DNA from: Nocardioides sp. BP30
GTDB taxonomy: Bacteria > Actinomycetota > Actinomycetes > Propionibacteriales > Nocardioidaceae
Assembly (NCBI RefSeq): GCF_029873215.1
Contig: NZ_CP123620.1
Span: 3,596,001-3,660,000 of the forward strand
Length of the DNA stretch: 64,000 nucleotides
Direction of reading: 5' to 3'
The translations under genes were made by a program, and so were the position numbers. Below the pieces are notes generated by a model. That model did no database searches. It was not told the origin of the DNA and saw nothing but the letters and a program-made list of their open reading frames with translations. Below are positions 59,469 to 64,000 of the stretch, piece after piece. How positions within the stretch are numbered: position 1 is the stretch's first letter; every line of letters begins with the position of its first letter.

Positions 59469-60547
59469 CAGGCCCACCCGCCCGCGGATCCGCGGGTGCG
59501 GCGTAGCAGCCAGAAGAAGAACGGCCCACCGACCAGCGCCGTCAGCATCCCGATCGGCAGCTCGGCGGTCGCGACCGCCGTCCGGGCGACGAGGTCGGCG
59601 CACACCAGGAGCAATGCGCCGCCGAGGGCGCTCGCCGGCACCAGCACGCGATGCGCTGGTCCGAGGCCCATCCGAACCAGGTGCGGTACGACGAGGCCGA
59701 CGAACCCGATGATCCCCGCGAAGGAGACCGCAGCCGCCGTCAGCAGCGCCACCAGCACGATCGAGACCATCCGCAGCCTCTCGACGTCGACCCCGACGTG
59801 CCGGGCGGCTCGGTCGCCGAGCGCGAGCACGTCGAGGCGACGGGCGACCAGCAGCGCTCCGGCAAGCCCCACGGTGACGAACGGGACGACCGCCGCGACG
59901 TACACCCAGCGGGTGCCGTTGAGGCTGCCGAGCTGCCAGAAGACGATCTCCTCCCGCGCCTGGGTGTCGGCCAGGAAGAGCATGAGGGCGAGCCCGGCGC
60001 TGCACACGGCGTTGACGGCGATCCCGGTCAGGACCAGCGTGACGACCTCGGTGCGTCCCGCGGAGCGGGAGAGCAGGTAGACCGACACCGTCGTCACCAG
60101 ACCGCCGACGAAGGCGAACACCGGCACGGTCCACGCACCGACCAGGCTGAACTGGAAGACGATCACCACCGCTGCTGCCGCCGCGGCACCGGTAGAGACG
60201 CCCACCACGCCGGGCTCAGCCAGCGGGTTGCCGAACACGCCCTGCATCAACGCTCCCGCGGCGGCCAGCGCGGCGCCGACGACGACACCGAGCACGATCC
60301 GCGGGAAGCGGACCGTCCACAAGGTGGCCTCCCCCTGCGCCTGGTGCGGCATCGGCCCGACGTGGAGGCCGACCCGGTGGAGCACCGAGCCGAGGACCTC
60401 GTCGGCCGGGATGTGCATCTGGCCACGCCCCGCGGAGACCACGATCATGGCCGCCAGCGCGAGACTCATCGTGGTGAGGAGCAGCGCCGTACGTCCCACC
60501 CGCGCTCGGGCCAGCGTCCGCTCGACCGGCATTCCCGCGGCCGTCAC
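59468..60547 (-). CDS. hmuU: Heme ABC transporter permease (FecCD family)
   Basis: A 359-residue membrane protein with about 10 helices of the BtuC/FecCD type. Family motifs are TLWTVRFPRIVLGVVVGAALAAAGALMQGVFGNPLAEPGVVGVSTGAA (in separate strands) and GIIGFVGLVVPHLVRMGLGPAHR near 278, the coupling-helix region. GTG start overlaps the hmuT stop by four bases. It forms the membrane pore with HmuV and takes heme from HmuT. Confidence 0.93.
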   Translation of the reverse strand: MTAAGMPVERTLARARVGRTALLLTTMSLALAAMIVVSAGRGQMHIPADEVLGSVLHRVGLHVGPMPHQAQGEATLWTVRFPRIVLGVVVGAALAAAGALMQGVFGNPLAEPGVVGVSTGAAAAAAVVIVFQFSLVGAWTVPVFAFVGGLVTTVSVYLLSRSAGRTEVVTLVLTGIAVNAVCSAGLALMLFLADTQAREEIVFWQLGSLNGTRWVYVAAVVPFVTVGLAGALLVARRLDVLALGDRAARHVGVDVERLRMVSIVLVALLTAAAVSFAGIIGFVGLVVPHLVRMGLGPAHRVLVPASALGGALLLVCADLVARTAVATAELPIGMLTALVGGPFFFWLLRRTRGSAGGWA

Positions 60548-61689
60548 TTCGTCACCCCGCTCGGCTGCGGCGCGTAGATCGCCACTGCCAGCGAGTTCAG
60601 CACCTGCGGGGTCCGGGGGCCGTAGCCGAGGATCGCCGAGTCGGTCATGTCCACGACTCGGTGGTGCCTGCCTGCGGGGGTCTGCGCGAGCGCCGGCAGC
60701 CGCTTCAGCAGCCCGTCGACGCCGCCGACCGACGCCAGCCCGTCGGTCATCATCAGGATCAGCTCGGGCTGGGCGGAGATGATCGCCTCGTCGGTAACGG
60801 GCTTCATCCCCGACCAGCCGATCTCGTGGGCGACGTCGTAGCCGCCCACGGCATCGATCAGGCTGCCGGCACCGGAGCCGTCGCCGAAGAGGTAGTAGAT
60901 CCCGGACTGGCCGCGAACGTAGAGGAAGATCGTGCGCAGCTTGTCCTGGACCGTACGGGGGGCGACCTTCGCGATCGAAGCCTGCGTCGCCCTGACCTCG
61001 GCGTCGGTGCGCGCGGCGAGTCGCTTCCCCGCTGCGGCTACGCCGAGAGCGGCGGCGACCCGCTCGGTCAGCGAGCCGATGCTGGCGATGCTGCGCTTCG
61101 CAGGGAGCACCACGACCGGGATGCCCGCCTCACGCATCTGCAGGATCACGTTCCACGGCCCGAGCGAGGTGTCGGTCAGGATGACCGTCGGGTCGAGCGC
61201 CAGGATCTTCTCCGCGATCAACTCGTGACCCTGCCCGGTCACCAGCGGCAGCCTGGCCGCCTCGGCGAACTGGGTGGAGACGTCCCGGCCCACCACGTCC
61301 TCGCCGAGGCCGAGGTCGAAGACCGTCTGCGCGAGGGTGCCGTAGATGTCCAGGGCCAGGATCCGACCGGTGTCCTCAATCGTCACTCTCGTCCCCTGCG
61401 CGTCTGTCACGGTGACCGGCAGGTCCTGGACGGGGCTCAGCTCGATGGGGTCGATCGCCTGGTCGGGAAGGCCTGCGTGGACCGCGCCGTCGTAAGACTT
61501 GGGATCGGCCAGTGGCTTCACCTGCGAGAGGGGCACGGTGACGGCGTCGCGGCCGCCTTCACCGGCGGCTGCCTCGCCATGGCCTCCGACAGGCGGAACG
61601 CTGCCGCAGGCGGTGAACGCGAGGAGGAGCAGCAGCACGGCGATCACCGCTCGGGCGATAGCGGGGCGGGAGAAGTGCGCGGCGGGCAC
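60544..61689 (-). CDS. hmuT: Heme ABC transporter substrate-binding lipoprotein
   Basis: A 381-residue lipoprotein: signal with lipobox FTAC near residue 27, then a periplasmic-binding fold of the BtuF/HmuT class (RILALDIYGTLAQTVFDLGLGEDVVGRD, EKILALDPTVILTDTSLGP, EIGWSGMKPVTDEAIISAQPELILMMTDGL). It delivers heme from the surface HtaA proteins to HmuUV. First gene of the operon; the two DtxR-type boxes at 61718-61751 lie just upstream. Confidence 0.93.
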   Translation of the reverse strand: MPAAHFSRPAIARAVIAVLLLLLAFTACGSVPPVGGHGEAAAGEGGRDAVTVPLSQVKPLADPKSYDGAVHAGLPDQAIDPIELSPVQDLPVTVTDAQGTRVTIEDTGRILALDIYGTLAQTVFDLGLGEDVVGRDVSTQFAEAARLPLVTGQGHELIAEKILALDPTVILTDTSLGPWNVILQMREAGIPVVVLPAKRSIASIGSLTERVAAALGVAAAGKRLAARTDAEVRATQASIAKVAPRTVQDKLRTIFLYVRGQSGIYYLFGDGSGAGSLIDAVGGYDVAHEIGWSGMKPVTDEAIISAQPELILMMTDGLASVGGVDGLLKRLPALAQTPAGRHHRVVDMTDSAILGYGPRTPQVLNSLAVAIYAPQPSGVTK

Positions 61690-61717
61690 GAATCGTCCTT
61701 CGTTCCAGGGAGTCTTG

Positions 61718-61731
61718 TTAGGTAAACCTAA
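61718..61731. promoter_or_regulatory. DtxR/IdeR-type iron box, site 1
   Basis: TTAGGTAAACCTAA, a TTAGGT-2-ACCTAA palindrome, 29 bases upstream of the hmuT start. It matches both half-sites of the iron box used by DtxR/IdeR, so the heme operon should be repressed by iron. Confidence 0.7.
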
Positions 61732-61732
61732 A

Positions 61733-61751
61733 AGAGATTAGCCTTACCTAA
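61733..61751. promoter_or_regulatory. DtxR/IdeR-type iron box, site 2
   Basis: A 19-base site ending TTAGCCTTACCTAA, matching the right half of the DtxR consensus well and the whole at about 15 of 19 positions. It is next to site 1 and nearer to heme oxygenase, so both directions are probably iron-regulated. Confidence 0.65.
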
Positions 61752-61772
61752 GTCGGAGCTTGTCACGCGTGC

Positions 61773-61785
61773 TGACACTGTGTCA
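61773..61785. promoter_or_regulatory. Perfect palindrome TGACAC-T-GTGTCA upstream of hmuO
   Basis: A 6-1-6 perfect palindrome, 54 bases before the heme oxygenase start and outside the iron boxes. It could be a site for a second, possibly heme-responsive regulator. Confidence 0.4.
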
Positions 61786-61838
61786 ACATCTTCTCGACAG
61801 TTCGTCGAGAAAGCTCGAAGACCAACGCAGGGAGTTCC

Positions 61839-62498
61839 ATGTCCGTCGCACAGATCGACCCCTCCGCCGTGCTCTCCGCCGCCATGCGCGACGGATCCCG
61901 CGCCGAGCACGAGGCGGCCGAGGGCTCGAGCTTCATGGCGGAGCTCCTGGCCGGTCGCGTCAACGCCACCGGCTACGCGGAGTACCTGCGTCGCCTGCGA
62001 CCGGTCTACGCGGCGATGGAGTCGCTGGCCCGCGACCAGCGCGAGGACCCGATCGTCGCGGCGGTCCACGACCCGGCGCTGGATCGACTGGCGGCCCTCG
62101 ACGCCGACCTGGACCACTGGGCACCGGGCGAGCCGCGGGAGACCGACTCCCCCGCGGCGCAGGCCTATCGCGCACGGGTGCAGGCCTCCGGCTCCTGGGG
62201 CGGGCTGCTGGTCGCGCACCACTACACGCGCTACCTCGGTGATCTCTCCGGGGGACAGGCCATCGGCCGCATCCTCGACCGCTCCTTCGACCTCGACGGG
62301 CGGGGCATCGCGTTCTACGACTTCCCCGCCATCCCCAAGCCCAAGCCGTACAAGGACGCCTACCGCGCGCGCCTGGACGCGCTGGCTCTCGCCGCGGAGG
62401 AGGTCGACCGCGTCGTCGCCGAGGTGAAGGTCGCCTTCGCCCTCAACCAGGAGCTCTTCGCCGAGCTCGGCGAGGGGCTCGGGGCCTACCGGCGCTGA
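61839..62498 (+). CDS. hmuO: Heme oxygenase (biliverdin-producing)
   Basis: A 219-residue heme oxygenase, opening heme to biliverdin, CO and iron. The proximal ligand is His24 (DGSRAEHEAAEGSSF), and the distal helix carries YLGDLSGGQAIGR near 128-140, the glycine-rich motif of HmuO. FYDFPAIPKPKPYKDAYRARLDAL follows. GGGAG lies five bases before the ATG. It is divergent from hmuT and shares the iron-box region, so iron is recovered from imported heme. Confidence 0.95.
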   Translation: MSVAQIDPSAVLSAAMRDGSRAEHEAAEGSSFMAELLAGRVNATGYAEYLRRLRPVYAAMESLARDQREDPIVAAVHDPALDRLAALDADLDHWAPGEPRETDSPAAQAYRARVQASGSWGGLLVAHHYTRYLGDLSGGQAIGRILDRSFDLDGRGIAFYDFPAIPKPKPYKDAYRARLDALALAAEEVDRVVAEVKVAFALNQELFAELGEGLGAYRR

Positions 62499-62950
62499 GC
62501 CCCCGTGTCCGGCGATGGCGGCGCAGCCAGCCGGCGGTCGAGACCCGCGCGGCCACCCGCCATCATCCGGGCGTGGTTCCAGCGCAGGAACGGGCGGCCC
62601 AACGTGGCGGCCGGCGCCAGCCAGCCGTGCACCGTCACGCTCTGCTCCCAGGTCAGCTCCGTGTTCTCGCCGTACGAGGTGAGCGTCCACCGCACGTAGC
62701 CCTCGAGATGGCCGCCGATCCCCACCTCGATGGTGGGGAGCTCCCTGCTGATCGCGTGCAGTCGCAGCTCCAACGTGTAGGGCAGCACGGAGCGGCAGAG
62801 CACCACCGCGTCGTCCTCGCCCAGCTTCGCCACCGCCACCACCTGCGGCCACCACTGCGGGTAGTGCTCCAGGTCGATCAGGACCTCGCGGACCCGGTCG
62901 GGGGACGCCGGAACGGTCCAGCGCTCAGCGAAGTCGTAGGGCCTCGTCAT
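62486..62950 (-). CDS. SRPBCC family protein (polyketide cyclase/dehydrase-like)
   Basis: A 154-residue protein with the START-like ligand pocket pattern: FAERWTVPASPDRVREVLIDLEHYPQWWPQVVAVAKLG at the start, LPYTLELRLHAISRELPTIEVGIGG in the middle, and a long C-terminal helix with RPFLRWNHARMMAGGRAGLDRRL. Ligand unknown. ATG 62950 is used; the longer frame runs into the upstream gene on the other strand. The last 13 bases overlap hmuO. Confidence 0.85.
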   Translation of the reverse strand: MTRPYDFAERWTVPASPDRVREVLIDLEHYPQWWPQVVAVAKLGEDDAVVLCRSVLPYTLELRLHAISRELPTIEVGIGGHLEGYVRWTLTSYGENTELTWEQSVTVHGWLAPAATLGRPFLRWNHARMMAGGRAGLDRRLAAPPSPDTGAQRR

Positions 62951-62969
62951 GTCACCATCCTGCCGCCGA

Positions 62970-62975
62970 TAGCGT
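62970..62975 (+). promoter_or_regulatory. TANNNT -10 hexamer (TAGCGT) for the mutase gene
   Basis: TAGCGT ends six bases before the ATG at 62982, with no ribosome site between them. Confidence 0.5.
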
Positions 62976-62981
62976 TCGACC

Positions 62982-64000
62982 ATGACCACGTCGCTGCTGG
63001 AGGCCGCCCGCGCCTGGCTGGCCGAGGATCCCGATGCCGAGACCCGCGCCGAGCTCAGCGAGCTGATCGACGCCGCGGCGACCGACGGCGACGCCGCGGC
63101 CGACCTGGCCGACCGGTTCAGCGGCATGCTCCAGTTCGGCACCGCCGGGCTGCGCGGAGCCCTCGGCGCCGGCCCGAACCGGATGAACCGCGTGGTGGTG
63201 ATCCGGGCCGCCGCCGGCCTGGCCGCCTATCTGAAGGAGACCGGGGCCCGGGGCCCGGTCGTGATCGGGTACGACGCCCGTACGAACTCCGACGTCTTCG
63301 CCCGCGACACCGCCGAGGTGATGACCGGGGCAGGCCTCGAGGCGTTGCTCCTGCCGGGTCCGCTGCCCACGCCTGTGTTGGCCTTCGCGATCCGCGACCA
63401 GGGCGCGTCCGCCGGTGTGATGGTGACCGCCAGCCACAACCCGCCGCGGGACAACGGCTACAAGGTCTACCTCGGCGACGGATCCCAGATCGTGCCGCCG
63501 GCCGACGCGGAGATCGCCGCTCGCATCGACGCCGTGGGTGCGCTCGCCGACGTCCCCCGCGGTGCGGGCGGCCGGGTGCTGGGCGACGACCTGGTCGATC
63601 GCTACCTCACCCGCGTCGCCGCCCTGGTCGGCGCCGGCGGCCCCCGCGAGGTGAGCGTGGTGCACACCGCGCTGCACGGCGTCGGCTCGGACATCATGCT
63701 CCGCGCGCTGCGGCTGGCCGGCTTCCCGGAGGCGACCAGTGTCGCCGAGCAGGCCGAGCCCGACCCGGCGTTCCCGACGGTCGCCTTCCCCAACCCCGAG
63801 GAGCCCGGCGCGATGGACCTCGCCCTGGCCAGGGCTGCGGAGGTGGGTGCGGACCTGGTCGTGGCCAGCGACCCGGACGCCGACAGGTGCGCGGTCGCCG
63901 TACCCGCTCCGGACGGCTGGCGGATGCTGCGCGGCGACGAGGTCGGCGCGCTGCTCGCCGACCACCTGCTGCGCACCGGCGTGCACGGCGCCTACGCCTG
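62982..64000 (+). CDS. Phosphomannomutase/phosphoglucomutase family enzyme, 3' end cut off by the window
   Basis: The first 339 codons of an alpha-D-phosphohexomutase (the family is usually 540-570 residues in this PmmB/ManB branch). FGTAGLRGALGAGPNRMN near 52 is the N-terminal motif, the active serine is Ser151 in VTASHNPPRDNGYK, and the metal loop is ASDPDADR near 295. These enzymes interconvert hexose-1- and hexose-6-phosphates. The gene follows the purine phosphorylase/heme block; in other actinobacteria deoD and pmmB are neighbours (recalled). Confidence 0.92.
   Translation, partial: MTTSLLEAARAWLAEDPDAETRAELSELIDAAATDGDAAADLADRFSGMLQFGTAGLRGALGAGPNRMNRVVVIRAAAGLAAYLKETGARGPVVIGYDARTNSDVFARDTAEVMTGAGLEALLLPGPLPTPVLAFAIRDQGASAGVMVTASHNPPRDNGYKVYLGDGSQIVPPADAEIAARIDAVGALADVPRGAGGRVLGDDLVDRYLTRVAALVGAGGPREVSVVHTALHGVGSDIMLRALRLAGFPEATSVAEQAEPDPAFPTVAFPNPEEPGAMDLALARAAEVGADLVVASDPDADRCAVAVPAPDGWRMLRGDEVGALLADHLLRTGVHGAYA

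Overview
The window is chromosomal DNA of a high-GC actinobacterium. Supporting signs are strong G/C bias at third codon positions, frequent GTG starts, DtxR-type iron boxes, many TANNNT hexamers 6 to 8 bases before start codons (leaderless transcripts), and actinobacterial families such as F420-type PPOX proteins, ECF42 sigma with a DGPF protein, the LpdA-type quinone reductase and HtaA heme proteins. The gene set and order resemble Nocardioidaceae and relatives; this placement is inference. No insertion sequence, prophage, integrase or CRISPR array was seen.

Layout. 1-3.6 kb: small housekeeping and hypothetical genes. 3.6-8.4 kb: a three-subunit PaoABC-like molybdenum hydroxylase and its XdhC maturation factor. 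8.5-14.4 kb: a stress block with an RsbQ-RsbP pair behind an ERCC4 nuclease, and a thioredoxin-reductase-like flavoprotein without its CxxC, divergent from a UBP zinc-finger protein. 14.4-17.7 kb: ECF42 sigma with its YCII/DGPF partner, a PPOX protein, a GroES-like protein and a Bcp peroxiredoxin. 17.7-24.5 kb: a TetR-controlled catabolic locus with an amidohydrolase, an APC permease and a 962-residue kinase/class-III-aminotransferase fusion; the same operator-like inverted repeat lies before both transcription units. 24.7 kb: an odd tRNA with a UAG anticodon and a short variable loop. 24.9-34.6 kb: maf, gtrA, the biotin-carrying acyl-CoA carboxylase subunit, pyruvate carboxylase, a SpoIID-like secreted protein and the LpdA-type quinone reductase.

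34.6-49.2 kb is a nitrogen island. A divergent promoter with a GlnR-like box separates amt from a long leftward operon: glutamine-synthetase-like ligase, three split glutamate-synthase-like subunits, a flavin amine oxidase, HutD and an allantoate-type amidohydrolase, followed by an XRE-cupin regulator. A second XRE-cupin regulator faces a rightward set: a ring-opening-type flavin monooxygenase, an amidohydrolase and an NCS1 permease. The likely theme is uptake and breakdown of an N-heterocycle or amine, with nitrogen captured by gamma-glutamylation. The substrate is unknown.

49.3-64 kb: dihydrolipoyl dehydrogenase, a gamma-glutamylcyclotransferase, a GH18-like secreted protein, purine nucleoside phosphorylase, and the start of a phosphohexomutase. 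Between the last two lies a six-gene heme-uptake operon (hmuTUV plus three surface proteins), divergent from heme oxygenase with DtxR-type boxes between them.
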